Counted from the first letter of the stretch, positions 35,914 through 48,374 are shown. The stretch is DNA of 64,000 nucleotides from Gnetum montanum (GCA_015680685.1 MNCI01015922.1:282755-346754), one strand, 5' to 3'. Notes: generated by a model from the letters alone, not told the origin. Translations and numbers: made by a program.

Positions 35914-37393
35914 CTTATCATTCATCTTAATTATGCTGGGACAATATGGCTAATGAAGAGCCACTTTTTGATTAATGTCCTAATGAACTGATCTCTATAA
36001 AGGCAATTATCACAACATCTAATGTAGTCAATCCTTGGTATGTAAACTATCGCATCCTTAGTATGTAAACTATCTCATCTACCTAATTACACAAGAAGCC
36101 CCTAATGAATGGAATGGGTGAAAGAAGTAAAAATTCATACATCAAGTCAAACATTACATGGAGATAGAGGGTAACCTCTATAAAATCTACATAGATGGCC
36201 TGGTATGATCATATGTTCCTAATGATAATTAATCCAAAATTCTTGAGGATGATTATGAAGGGCCTTGCAGATGCCACTATGCAAAAAAGAGAATGACCAT
36301 CAAAATCCTCATGGTAGGATATTTTTGGCCATTAGTCTTTACAAATGCACATCACTTCATCAATTCTTATGAATGATGCCAGCATGATGGTGGCATGACT
36401 ACCAAGCTTGAAGGTCAACAATAATGGATCTAACCATTGGAATCCTTTAATTTGTGGAGAATTAACTTCATGTGTCCCATCAAACCTATATCCAATGGAA
36501 AATCCTACATCATTTTTGTAGTAGACTATTGCACAAATTGGGTAAAGGTCATAGCCATAACAAATTATGTAGCTACAATAGTAGCTAGGTTTTTCCAACG
36601 ATAGGTGGTAAATAGGTTTGGTGTACCTAAAGCACTTATTTTTTATAATGGAACTCAATTCACAAGTGATACTTTCAAGAAACTAATGAAATAAGATATA
36701 ACATAAACTAACCACAACCCGCCATCCCTAAGCCAATGGTTAAGCCAAAGTACTAAATAGCAAGATCATGCAAATCCTTACTAGAACTATTAGAAGGTAT
36801 AGGAGAGACTCAAGTACAAAACTCAATTATGTCTTATGGATTTATTGCTTCACTTGGAAACTTCTTATAGCCTACTCCCCTTATAGGTTAGTGTATTGCA
36901 AGTTACCAAAACCTCCCATCCAAACGAAGTTACATACACTTAACACAGCCTATGAGCTTGATCTCAACATTAGCCTAGCATAAAAAGAATGACTTATGAA
37001 CCTTAATGTGCTAGATGAAAATAGGAGAGTAGCTCTCATAATGAATGAAGTACATAAGCCTTATACCAAATAACATTATGACACTAACATAAGATGAGTA
37101 GAATTTCAACTAGGAGACAAGGTCCTTTACTGAAATCTTACACATATACATTAATGAACAAAAGTCAACCACTATGGAAAGGACCCTACATTATACATTC
37201 CACTTTCCAACATAGCACCCTACATTATATATTACTTTTCAATATAGCACCTTGTATACCCAAAAAAGCTAATAATGGTCAACATGCAATAAGTGAAATC
37301 ATTCAAGGATTCATGGGTAGCCATGCACTCAAACAATACCTCTACCAATGCTTAAACTTATGCCATATTCTATATCTCCATATTTTAACCTAG
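35914..37393 (+). pseudogene. pol (IN): element F RNase H tail and integrase
   Basis: Right after G the F frame resumes with the HLS..CWDNMANEEPLFD...PNELISI tail (A: HLSQLRWDNKEDEY...FPDEYLFA). GPCRCHYAKKRMTIKILMVG, YFWP and then CQHDGGMTTKLEGQQ near 36250-36415 are the zinc region. The core reads RINFMCPI (Asn for the first Asp) and LIFYNGTQF (Tyr for the second). ILTRTIRRYRRDSSTKLN near 36770 and LWKGPYIIHSTFQ near 37170 follow. The end aligns with the pol ends of A and B at the AGTCATGGGGG motif (37392). Confidence 0.84.
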
Positions 37394-38548
37394 TCATGGG
37401 GGAAATACCTACCTCATTTGATATATTGTCAGAACTTATTATACAGTTTTATGTTTTATAATGTTCTTTTTATTTAATTATTTATTGTATGTTTTAGGTT
37501 GTATACATTGTATCTTGTGTTTGTATTTTCTTTGGATTTTCTTGTAAATGATTAATAAAGTTTGTTACTTTATGTAGAGTCAAACATTGTTATTGGGATT
37601 ATCTCTTGTGCTATCAAGATATTGGATAAGTAATTATGTAAAGTAGTAAGACCATGTCATCCATCTCTCCAGTCTCTATGAATAAGAGATATTCATCATG
37701 GAAGAAATACAATTCTTTCACATAAAAACAAAAATTAGCTCATGATCATTGTGCCTTGAACAAAGGGGGAAGGACCAAGAGGGAATGGAAAAGGATATGA
37801 AATCAAGAGGACTTGTTGATTCTCTAACTTTCCACTATGGGTTTTACTACTTGATGTGGTTGTTTTAATACTCATGTTTTAATATTGATGGAAACATGTT
37901 CTCTACTAAATTTATGACCTAAATATGTTACTAAAAAGACGTTACCCATGCATGAAGGTAGTTCTCTAGTAAGGGAAACATAATTATTAATTAATTCATA
38001 AAAAGAAGATTATTCCTACACTACTAATGGAAAGACATTTTACTGATACCTAAAAGTAGGCTACTTCTAAAAATCTTAAGATCTTTTGGAATAGTTCCAT
38101 CATGTGGCTAGAAAGACATGCATCCATGCCTAAAGGCACTGCTCTAACTAATGGCCAAGAGTTTGCAAACTTAATGTTGTTAAGTAATTAATTAATTAAT
38201 TAACTCCTTCCTTATTTTCTCTAATTGAGTGATGATATTTTCAAATGGTTGTGGTCAACCTCATGGTGGTAACTTTGGGATAAGATAATGCAATGTCACT
38301 AGTAAAGGTATGAACTTGGTTATGAACCTAGAAAAATAGATGTAATGATCATCTTAACCATAATTAAAACAAGAACCTATTGTGGGCAAGCTATCTCACA
38401 TCCAAATCTCAACAATCTATTTTTATTCCACTATTTACCTTACAACTAATGGTTTTATTTAGTAAAGCACAGGATCCTCGATAGCAATAGTCGTGTGGGT
38501 GTGGAATATAGACCTAATTAAAATTTAATCTCCAATGTGACCATGAAC
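37394..38548 (+). other. element F 3' noncoding region, first part
   Basis: No coding motif. Box I (AAAGACATGCATCCATGCCT) lies at 38112-38131, matching A, B and C. A further AGTCGTGTGGGTG core lies at 38489-38501. An (ATTA)n-like run is at 38185-38203. Cut by element B; continues at 48375. Confidence 0.75.
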
Positions 38549-38562
38549 ACCTTTGATGAACA

Positions 38563-38643
38563 GCAATATCGCGTACGCGATATCGGATCAACCATGCAAT
38601 GTCAGATACCCGATATTACACCCCATCTCCTTGCCTATAAATA
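38563..38643 (+). promoter_or_regulatory. U3 promoter of B 5' LTR
   Basis: CAATATCG, CGCGATATCGGATC and CCGATATTA precede TATAAATA (38636-38643). The two leading palindromes lie within about 25 bases of each other. Confidence 0.6.
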
Positions 38644-38708
38644 AGAGGCGGTGCCCTTGGTTTCCACATTAGAAAGTTAGTCCCTTAGCCAAACTCTTGT
38701 CATTTTCC

Positions 38709-38801
38709 GCCCAAAGTTAGAATTATTTCCGTGTGCCCACAGTAGGAGTCATAGNGCCCAAAGTTAGAATTATTTCCGTGTGCCCACAGTAGGAGTCATA
38801 G
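38709..38801. other. assembly join: N flanked by a 46-bp exact duplication
   Basis: The 46 bases at 38709-38754 recur exactly at 38756-38801 on either side of a single N (38755). The 3' LTR of the same element has one copy. This is best read as two overlapping contig ends joined without trimming. Confidence 0.9.
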
Positions 38802-39406
38802 AGTGAATGGATCTTTATTCAAGCATTGTGTACCTAAGCACACTTTGTGTACGGAAATAAAGACAAACTTTATGATAAACCTTGCAGCATAAAAAATAGA
38901 TTAATTAGAGTTAATTATTATTTAATGATTTCTTAGTTGATTAATGATTTTTCTCACCCTACAACTCTCTTAGTTAAATACACTCAATACAACCTCTTCA
39001 AGCATGCGTGTAGTGCTTGGTAACCCAGTGACGATCAACGTTTCGTAATCCCAGCAACGTTGCACTGGTTTAGGATGTGTACAGCAAGTGGGAATGGATA
39101 CTGGTGTTAGGAGTAATCAAAACTTAGTTAATGAATAGTTAAATTAGATAAGTTACTTATTTATCTCTCTCCCCTTCCTTACTAGCATAGGATATAAAAC
39201 ATATAAAAGCCATAAAAATCATATGCCTCAAGCTTACTTAACCACACAACCATGACATACAAGTAAGTTTGGGAAGATAACGATTAACCAATCCATTATT
39301 GTTCCACAAAGGCACATAGGCACTTAGTCCTTGGAATTCGACTAGATTGTGCGTGAAATGCTCGTATTCTTAAGGTTGAGCGTAGGGTTACCTCACCACT
39401 CATCAT

Positions 39407-39424
39407 TGCAGTCGTTTCCGGAGA
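39407..39424 (+). promoter_or_regulatory. primer-binding site of element B
   Basis: TGCAGTCGTTTCCGGAGA starts two bases after the LTR end. It agrees with the tRNA-Asp-type site TGGCGCCGTTGCCGGGGA at 13 of 18 positions. Weaker than in A but in the same place. Confidence 0.7.
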
Positions 39425-39537
39425 CTTAGTTGTTTATGTGCTAACTAGAATGTAGGAAATCATTCATATCGTTGGAACGAACCCTTAGGGTTGATTAAGG
39501 AAAAGATAATAGTACATTGCACACTGAACAAGACAAG

Positions 39538-41890
39538 ATGTCTTCTTCTTCACACAAAAGCACTTCACCACCTAGGACTAACACAAGAAGCAATTGGCGG
39601 CAAGACACACATGACATTGATCTGCCAATCCCTCAATAGTTTTGTGTGGTATATGTTCATCCTGATGAATATGTACCTGACTTCACCTTTATTCTCCACC
39701 AAGACAAATAGTTACATTGGCGTGACTTGGAAGGTAACATAGTGTTACCTCTTGACCGTTCAGTCCCTAGTATGCTTATTCATGCTCTTACATGAATAGG
39801 CATGCAACACTTACACGTAGAATACATCACGTAAGACTATGATTCGAGAGACTATCATCCCATAGAAGCACAACGTCAAAGGGATTTGCTATAGGAGAGA
39901 TACCATAAGTCTTTGAAGGGAAAATGGTCCAAGGATTCCCCCCACATTTTAAGCAAAATTGAGGGTGATGAACCTGCTTCAGGTAGTCGCCCACATAACG
40001 ATGTTCCTCCCCTTAACTTTGGCCAAGCAGTTGTCTATCAAAACCTTCATTTTACTATTCACAACCCAGGTGCTGATACCAACAGACACAAAGTGTTTGA
40101 AAAAGCAACAAGGACACATGACAAAGGTGGGCATTCTAATCGTAATTGTGATCAAGGAAGAGACCACCGAAGAGAAGGTAGTAGACACCATCATGCTAGT
40201 GAGTCTCATTCTTCTTCACCTTCATTGTCTCCTCCACCCTCTCCTTCAGTGTTCGAACACAGCCATAGAGAGAAAGATCATGAGGATAAGGGCAAACAAA
40301 GTGGAAGTCATAAACGAAATAGCCAAGATAGAGGACGAGGGCACTCTAGGGAATCATGACATAGAAGAAGGGAGAGTAGGGAACAGGGTAGGGATCATAA
40401 ACGCTACGAACAAAATAATCATGATGAACCCTTACTCGCTACTCAAAGCATGCTAAACATAACTGAGGCTATGAGAGTTCCAACAAGGCACTAAAAAGAT
40501 AGTACAATTTGAAGGGGGATATAACGTTGATCCTCAAACTCACTTATAAGCATTTCACGATGTGTGTGCCTTGCAAAACATAGAAAATGAATGGCAAAAA
40601 CTTAAATTGTTCCCACGGACACTAATAAAAGAAGTTGAAAGCTGGTACTGGTCCTTAGAACTGGAATCCATTCATAGGTGGAGTACCATGTTAGAATTAT
40701 TCAATGATAAGTACCAAATGTACTCCTAGGTGTCTAACCTGTGAAAGCAAATCCAAGGATGGAAACAAGGAAGTCATGAACCCTTGGATGCTACCATGGG
40801 CCGCTATTATGCACTTTTACATCATTTTCTTGGCCATGGTTACTCGCAACGGGATTAGCTACGCCATCTCGTAGATGGGCTTAGGCATGAAATGAGAAGA
40901 ACCCTTAGGACTTATGCCCAAAGAAGGCTATCTAAGCTTAGGTTCCATCAAATTCACAGATTGCTGGAGCAAGTTGCTAAGGAAGAATGTGAGCTCCAAA
41001 AGAGAGAGTGTATGGAAGAATATAACCGAGATCTTTCCCTCTAGAAGAAGGGAGTAAGATTTTGTAAGGATGAGGAAGAGTCACCACTTGAGGATATGGT
41101 GAATAGGAAAACCTTGCCTATCCAAAAGTTAGCATCAGAAGTGTCAACAAAGGTAGACCAAATGTGGGACTCCCTAGATAGTAGGTTTCAAACTATTCTC
41201 AAAGTAGTAGAGGAGTCTAGGGAGCGAAGAAGTGATCGTGACAAAAGAAAAAAGAGAGAAGCAGAAAATGCACGTAACAAGGGTAAGGGTAAAGTTTCTA
41301 TTATTGAAGAGGTTGTGAACTCAAATACAGATGATGATAGTGGATGCGAGATCTATCAATACGACCATCCTAAGGGATGTTGCGTTGTGATCTCACATCT
41401 GCAAGAGTTTGGGGTGTATGCACTTAACCCACGTTTAAACAAAAGGCAAACATCCCGACGATTACCTTATCCCCAAGGTAACCCAAGGCAATTCCACCAA
41501 CCTTCAACATATTATCCAAGTGGAACTCCACCACAACCAATTGAGCAACATCAACAGTGGCAGCACCCACAATCATGGGGAATTCCACCACCAAGGCAAC
41601 AATATCCTTAGTGGCAACCTAACCCATATGGATATTACGTGTAACATCCAATCTCTCCACATGACTCTGTTGGTCACGTTACTCCCCAAAATCACTACCA
41701 AGTCCACAAGTACTATAGGATTCCCTCTCCTAGGAGTGATATTCCACAAGTGTACTATCCTTCCAATCTGGCCGCATCTCTCCCACCAATAGCTCCATTA
41801 CCACCTGCTCCAGCAATGCAAGGTGAACTCCTTACTCATCCATAGCAACGCAATGCCACAAGGGTTGTTAATCCTTAACCTACTATTAGT
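39538..41890 (+). pseudogene. gag: element B gag
   Basis: ATG at 39538 (MSSSSHKSTSPPRTNTR) leads a frame running to about 40490 with several stops, including TGA at 39793, at the same codon as in A. VVYVHPDEYVPDFTFILHQ is the N-terminal motif. A deletion of about 30 bases near 40505 (relative to A) shifts the frame. The core follows (FEGGYNVDP, HLVDGLRHEMRRTLRTYAQR), then an open stretch from 41096: VNRKTLPIQKLASEVSTKVD, CEIYQYDHPKGC and a Pro/Gln/Tyr-rich tail. No zinc knuckle. Confidence 0.88.
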
Positions 41891-42049
41891 TTTGATAATC
41901 ATGTGAAGAAAAGACCTTTCTTCAAAACCAACAGTCCAACCAAGCCTTTGCAACCTCAAGCGACTAAGCCTTTGGACATCTCCATATCAAATAAAGCTTC
42001 AGAGCCCCCTTCGAGCCTAACACCGCATTCAACGCATACGGGATCAAGG

Positions 42050-42483
42050 TTGGCCACCTTCCCAGGAAATTCTCTGATCCTGGGAGTCCCCTACTATATC
42101 TACAAATCGTTGGGAATAAGCCATGCAAAGCTCTTTTGGATTCAGGTTCCAATGTCAACCTAATATCCCAAGAAATGTACAAGGCCTGGAACCTACCTCC
42201 ATTAAAAAAGAGAAACATCTGTTTAGAGTTGGCCAACCAGTCCATCACTATTCCCTTGAGATTGGTGGAGGACATTGTTACCACTATCTATGGATGGTCA
42301 TATCCAGCTAACTTCCTGGTGATTCAAGTGAACAACAGTAAGGGGGCCTTCCCAATCATAATGGGAAGGGCATGGCTAAGTACTATCGATGTGTGCCTAG
42401 GAATCTGTGATCTTTCCCTAGAAATATCTAATGAAAATACTTTTGGAATGATCGAGAAGAAGAAGATTCCATGCATCGCATAG
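42050..42483 (+). pseudogene. pol (PR): element B aspartic protease
   Basis: The best-preserved protease in the window: open from 42136 to 42483 with LDSGSNVNLISQEMYKAWN (active Asp-Ser-Gly near 42137), EDIVTTIYGWSYPANFLVIQ and FPIIMGRAWLSTIDVCLG. Upstream LPRKF-like coding near 42058 is frameshifted, and about 90 bases present in A (HSMHMVMLMHAITDW) are missing here. Ends with TAG after KKKIPCIA. Confidence 0.86.
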
Positions 42484-42599
42484 AGTGCCATAGGGTGTAA
42501 TTGTGTGTAGAGATCATGGGTTGTGCAAAGTCTAACATTGCCTACATGCAATCAGTGTGCACAAATGATCAATATACAAAGGTGCCTGCATGCAGCAGC

Positions 42600-44390
42600 C
42601 ACATGACAAGAAGACATCCAGTGGCTGATAGCTAATCAAGAAAGTAGCTCACTTATATGCATGGAACTAACTAAGGGTTTGACTTGCACTTACATAGATA
42701 GCATAGATGCATTAGATTAAGTCCACTGCCAACTTCCCAATCCTAACTTGGAAAACATCAACTGGGGGAAGTTGGAAATTCCTAAGAAATTTAAACATGA
42801 GCCCCTAGAGCTAAAACCATTGTCCACCGGTACGGAGTACATGTTCCTTAAGAATGGAAAATCGGTAATCATCAACGAAAGACTTGCTCCACAACAAAAA
42901 GAGAGTCTACTAAAGGTAATAAACAAGTTATCAAAAGCCTTTTCTTAGTCATATCTAGAATTAACTGGAATAGATTCTAGGATATGCTAGCATAGGATTT
43001 ACACTGACTCCTCCATGAAGCCTCAAAAATAACCACAGAGACGATTGAACCCAAAGTTGAAGCAAGTAGTAAAAGAACAAATCATACAGCTTCTAAAGGC
43101 TAGGTTCATATACCCCATTGCTGATAGTAAATGGGTTAGCCCCTTAGTAATCATACCTAAAAAGGGAGGAAAATGGAGGATGTGCATAGATTTTAGGCTA
43201 CTAAACATGGCAACATTCAAGGATCACTTTCCGTTGCCATTTGTTAACCAAGTCTTAGACAGAATCGCAATGCATCGCTATTATAGTTTTCTAGATGGAT
43301 ATAACGGATACAACCAAATACAAATAGCCCTAGAAGACCAAGCCAAAACTACGTTCACCAGTCCTTGGGGAACATTTGCACACAAATAAATGTCGTTTGG
43401 CTTATGAAATTCCCCTACAACGTTTCAATGCTTACTTCCAAGCATATTCCAGCAACAAATAGGAAATGGTGTTGAAGTCTTTATGGATGACTTCTCCACT
43501 TATGGAGCAAGCTTTGATCAAGCCTTGGACTGAATAGAGTAAGTGCTAAAAAGATGTGTAGAAACTAATTTGAGGATAAATTAGCAAAAAAGCCATTTGA
43601 TGGTCCCAGAAGGCATAGTACTTGGGCATAAAATCTCACATGCAGGAATAGAGGTAGACCTGGAGAAAATCAAAGTCATCCAAGGAATTACCCATCAACC
43701 AAAAACTGTCAAAGACATTTAGTCATTCCTTGGACACACTGGCTACTATAGGAGATTCATAAAGAACTTTTCAAAGATTTCCAAACCATTAGTAGACTTA
43801 ACAAAAAAGGATGTACCCTTCGAGTGGACCAAGGAATGCGAATGAGCTTTCCAAACTCTAAAATAGAAGCTGGTAGAAACGCCCATTCTACAAGCTCCTG
43901 ACTGGTCCAAACCATTTCATGTCATGACTGATGTGTCCAACTATGCCTTAGGATTCGTGCTTACATAGTTAGATGACCAAAAACGTCCTTATTACATCCA
44001 CTATGCAAGTAAAAGTATCACTGGTACACAACTTAACTACACTACTACTATGTATTGGGATACAAAGTATTCATACACACAGATCATAGTGTAATCTGGT
44101 TCCTCATAAATAAGCCAATGGTAAGCCCTCATATTATACGATGGCTGGTAATCCTACAATAGTTTAATTTATCCATGATCAATCGTAAAGGCACTAAGAA
44201 TGTAGTTGACGATCATCTATCTTGGTTGCGCTGGGACAGCAAAGAGGATGAGTATCCAATTTCTGATCACTTCCCTGATGAGTTCCTCTTTGCTAGTGTA
44301 GTGAATAACCAATCATCCATAGAGACAAACTGGTATAGTAGCATTCTTACCTATCTCCTTACCCAAAAAACACCACAATAGCTAGACCTT
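42600..44390 (+). pseudogene. pol (RT-RH): element B reverse transcriptase and RNase H
   Basis: The linker WGKLEIPKKFKHEPLELKPL (42748-42948) leads into RT, open at 43045-43389: FIYPIADSKWVSPLVIIPKK, MCIDFRLLNMATFKDHFPLP and YYSFLDGYNGYNQIQIALED. The catalytic VFMDDFSTYG near 43478-43507 is intact. RNase H has FHVMTDVSNYALG near 43920. Then 49 bases present in A are deleted near 44045, removing the Glu-containing EKEL region and shifting the frame. VIWFLINKPMVSPHIIRWLV and RKGTKNVVDDHLS follow. Confidence 0.9.
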
Positions 44391-45680
44391 AAGAAGAAAC
44401 AATAGTTTCTTCACAGAGCCAAGTACTTTATGGAGATCAATGGACAACTTTACAAAGTATGTCTCGATGGCTTGGTTCGATGGTGTGTTCCCGATAGAGA
44501 TCAACTAAAAGTTCTCCAAGATGCTCATGAAGGCCCTTGTGGAGGTCATTATGCTGGGAGATGAACGGCCATCAAGATCCTGCTTGTAGGATATTATTGG
44601 CCTACCTTGTTCCGAGACACCCATCAATTCATCCAATCTTGTGAGCGCTATCAACGTGATGGGGGAATTACTGCTAGAATGGAGGGTCTACAATAATGGA
44701 TTAAACCATTAGAACCCTTCAACATTTGAGGAATTAATTTCATGGGGCCCATTACACCAATGTCCAATGGGAAAGCTTAGATCATAGTTGTCGTAGACTA
44801 CTTAACAAAATGGGCTGAAGCAACTACCATTAAAGATTGCACATCATCTACAACTACACAATTTGTTCAACAACAAGTCATCAATAGGTTTGATGTGCTG
44901 CATGCACTTATTTCAGATAATGGTACACACTTTACAGGTTCAACTTTTCAGAAGTTAATGCAACGCTTAGGGGTTGAGCATAAATTGACTACACCATACC
45001 ACCCCCAAGCGAATGATCAAGCCGAGGTCGCCAACAGGGAGATTACTAAGATACTGACTAGAACCATTAGCAAGTATAGGCGAGACTAGAACACTAAACT
45101 GAATGAGGCTCTTTGGACATACCGCTCCACATGAAAACTCCCTATAGGCTACTCTCCCTACAAGTTAGTGTATGGAAAACTTCCAATGCTCCCTATCCAA
45201 ACTAAGCTCTATACACTAGCCACGGCATGTGACCTCAACCTTGACCTTGATCTAGCACAAAAACAAAGGTTTATAACTCTTAACTTGCTAGACGAGAACC
45301 AAATAGTTGTCCTATCATCTAATGAGTTACACAAGGCATTTAATAAACAACATCATAACCTGAAAATTAGGAAAGTTAAGTATCAACCAGGAGATAAGGT
45401 TCTCTACTGGAACCCCACACATGTGTCACAATGCACTAAATTTCAAACACTGCGAGAAGGACCTTACATTATCTATGCAACTTTTCCTTCAGGGGCCATG
45501 ACCATATATAAACCTGAGAGCCCAAATAAGAGACTGTTAGTCAACGTGCAACAAACAAAACCTTTCCATGAGTTTAGAACAACCAAAACATATGCTACCT
45601 CTATAGGTGGGCAACCTTGCTCATTATTTTGGATCTCTTCCTTCCAACTTAGTCATGGGGGAGATGGCCACCTCTGCTAA
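44391..45680 (+). pseudogene. pol (IN): element B integrase
   Basis: FLHRAKYFMEINGQLYKVC, GHYAGR and SCERYQRDGGITARMEG near 44500-44690 give the zinc region, with one Cys read as Tyr. The first catalytic Asp is Asn (GINFMGPI, about 44740). ALISDNGTHFTGS near 44908 keeps the second Asp, and PQANDQAEVANREI near 45005 the Glu. The last 170 codons are open (45168-45680): KYQPGDKVLYWNPTHV, GPYIIYATFPSGAM, VNVQQTKPFHEF, ending HGGDGHLC and TAA. Confidence 0.9.
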
Positions 45681-47575
45681 TCATTGAAGGTCATCAGTTC
45701 TTTCTAAGTTTTTTTTTTACACATTTTTATTTTGCACATTTCTTTAATCTTTCTTATTTTTGTTTTACACCATCGTTCATATTTTTACCATTTCTTTGTG
45801 TAATTACTTTATTTTTTTCGTCACCCAATAAGTGTTCATGATGGTGGCATGACTAATACCATATTGATTGCTAATGTTTCGATTTTACCTTTGAAGTATG
45901 ATGTTGATATTAAGGTATGGTTCTTTTGATTAAATAGGCAATGAGTCCACATCGTTCATACATCCATAGAATCCTATGGTCTCCCTTGGCTTGGAACTGT
46001 ACAGTCCCTTTTTCTAATAAAATTGTTAATGAATTGGTGGCTGGGTATTTCTCAAACTAAGGAAAGACTCAAAGGATGAAAAGGGTATGACTTCAAGGAG
46101 ATTCAATGCATTTGTGTTGGCTATTCTATTGAGTGCTTGGATGCTTTTTCCTTGGGTTTTCTATCATTCTGACCATTCATCAAATCTCTGGAAGTTGAGT
46201 GCATAAAAATAAGTCTTTGCATGGTGTGGTTCTCATGCAAAAAATACCAAAAAAATAGTGAGAATTTAAAGCACACCCCTTAGACACAATAATGAACTTG
46301 GGCTGTAAGCACTGGTCATGGAATTGGAAAGACATGTTACCCATGCCTAAAGGTTCCCTCTAACTAAGGCCCTTTCTCGCTTCCTAGTTCTCCATCTCGC
46401 TCTCCTTGAAATGGTGGTGACTTTTTGTAGAGGCATTCTTATTGCTTCAAGAGGATAGGTTCATCAAATGTGTTGATGCGAGGTCACTGAATGTGGTTTG
46501 ATTGAGCCTAAATTTAGAATGAGTTCTACTTGGTCACATTAATCATAAAACACACACAAGGGACTTTACACAACCTTGTTCTTGGGTTTCCATTTCATTC
46601 CCTCCTCTCCACCTTTCTTTTCCATTTCTCACCTCATTTCCAATTTTATCATTAGTCTGTATCTTCGTTGATGCATTATTTTTCCTTGGTAATTTCTTAT
46701 GTGTAAGTTTTTAACTCTTTCTTCGAAATGACATTCCTAGAGCCTATGGACTCTTTGGTTTGTGGGTCTATTAGGGCATCAAAGGCATGAGCCTGCTTTG
46801 GGGAGGACCCACTGGCATTCTTTTTTGGCACACTTATTAACTTCTTTCCCTTAAACATTTCCTGCAATCAACAATTTTTTGTTGCATCCCCATCCATAAC
46901 ATCCATTTTATTGGCATTGTCGTTGTTACTTTTTCTCCATCCTTCTTATTTCTTATCTTTTTCCATCTTATCACTACCAGAGGTTCACTCTTAGTCATGG
47001 GGGCCCTAGCATAATTTTTTCAATTTTTCCTAACCCCTACACCTTAGGTAGTCACCAGTGTTAAATCTCTAGAATCAGTATCTTCCATAACCACAACTCA
47101 TCCAATGCACTTTACATCAAGGCAAGGTATCACCTGCATTGTAATTTATCTACCCTCACTCATTTGTGACTGTGTTGTGTGTGCAGATGGTGATCGTACA
47201 ATAATGGACTGGGCCTGGAGGAAACACTCAGGATGGACCAAAGCTAGAGCATTTACGAAAGGAGCAAGATTGATGGCATGGCTATGAATAAACAATGGAA
47301 GGTGCAATCCTGGCATCGGCAGCAACACGTCTTATTCTTTTCTCTCTCTCCTTCTCTTCCAGCTACCAAATAAGGTTGTATGTCATTATGTACAGTGTTC
47401 ACTTTTGTGGTCATGAACACTAATGTATTCATGTATTGTATTGTTCATCCATTCACCAGGCACGTTGAGTCTGTTACCCCGTACCACCGTCAATGGTCAT
47501 TCAATCAATAATCCCATACCTTCCCAATATTTTGTAACAAACTCGAGGACGAGTTTTCATTCAGTCATAGGGCTA
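45681..47575 (+). other. element B 3' noncoding region and polypurine tract
   Basis: Aligns along its length with 19827-21720 of element A. Box I (AAAGACATGTTACCCATGCC) is at 46328-46347, box II (CTGCTTTGGGGAGGACCCAC) at 46793-46812. Polypurine-like AGTCATGGGGG cores occur at 45651 and 46993, and the decayed true tract AGTCATAGGGCTA ends at 47575. Short open frames on both strands near 47105-47330 have no supporting motif. Confidence 0.8.
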
Positions 47576-48369
47576 TGATGAACCGCGATATCGCGTCCAC
47601 GATATCGGATCAACCATGCAATGTTGAATACCTGATATCGTGGCTCGTCTCCTTGCCTATAAATAAGAGGTGGTGCCCTTGGTTTCCATATTAGAAAGTT
47701 AGTCCCTTAGCCAAAATCTTGCCATTTTTTCCCTCAAGAGTTAGAATTATTTCTGCGTGCCCATAGTAGGAGTCATAGAGTGAACAGATCTTTATTTGAG
47801 CATTATGTACCTGAGCACACTTTGTGTACGGTAATAAAGATGAACTTTATAATAAACCTTGCAACATATAGAATAGATTAATTAACGTTAATTATTATTT
47901 AATGATTTCTTAGTTGATTAATGATTTCTCTCACCCTACAACTCTCTTAGTTAAATATACTCAGTACGACTGCTTCGAGCATGCATTTAGTGCTTGGTAA
48001 CCCAGTGACGATTAGCGTTTGGTAATCCTAGCAGCGTTGCACTTGTTTAGGATGTGTACGGCAAGTGGGAACGGATGCCAGTGTTAGGAGTAATTAGAAC
48101 TTAGTTAATGAATAGTTAAATTAGATAAGTTACTTAGTTATCTCTCTAGCGCAACATATAAAACACATAAAAGCCATAAAATTTATATGCCTCAAGCTTA
48201 CTTAACCATACAAGCATGACATACAAGTAAGTTTGGGAAGATAACGATTAACCAACCCATTATCATTCCACAAAGGTGCATAGGCACTTAGTCCTTGGAA
48301 TTTGACCAGATCATCCATGAAATGCTCGTATTCATATGGTTGAGTGTAGGGGTACTTCACCGCTCAGCA
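47576..48369 (+). repeat. 3' LTR of element B
   Basis: 794 bp from TGATGAACCGCG; the last six bases read TCAGCA (TCATCA changed at one base). TATAAATA is at 47658-47665. It is close to the 5' copy apart from a small deletion near 48150 and the artefact at the N in the 5' copy. Confidence 0.92.
47584..47665 (+). promoter_or_regulatory. U3 promoter of B 3' LTR
   Basis: GCGATATCGCG, ACGATATCGG and TGATATCG precede TATAAATA (47658-47665). The clearest example in the window of the GATATC array. Confidence 0.62.
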
Positions 48370-48374
48370 ACCTT

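Larger units (their letters stand above)
38554..39405 (+). repeat. 5' LTR of element B
   Basis: 852 bp as assembled, TGATGAACAGCA to TCATCA; 805 bp once the artefactual 47 bases around the N at 38755 are discounted. TATAAATA is at 38636-38643. An AATAAAGACAAAC-type poly(A) signal lies near 38855. Paired TTGGTAACCC/TTTCGTAATCCC motifs and the terminal block follow, as in A. Confidence 0.92.
38554..48369 (+). mobile_element. element B: Athila/Tat-like Ty3 element, 9.8 kb
   Basis: A full element flanked by the exact TSD ACCTT (38549-38553 and 48370-48374). Gag, pol, noncoding region and LTR layout match element A closely, and many stretches are near identical in protein sequence, so A and B are members of one family. 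It has fewer stops than A in protease and RT. It sits in the 3' noncoding region of F in the same orientation. Confidence 0.93.

Noticed and set aside
47105-47328. Overlapping 60-codon frames on both strands.
   Set aside because: They lie in the 3' noncoding region. The equivalent region of A has no matching frame.
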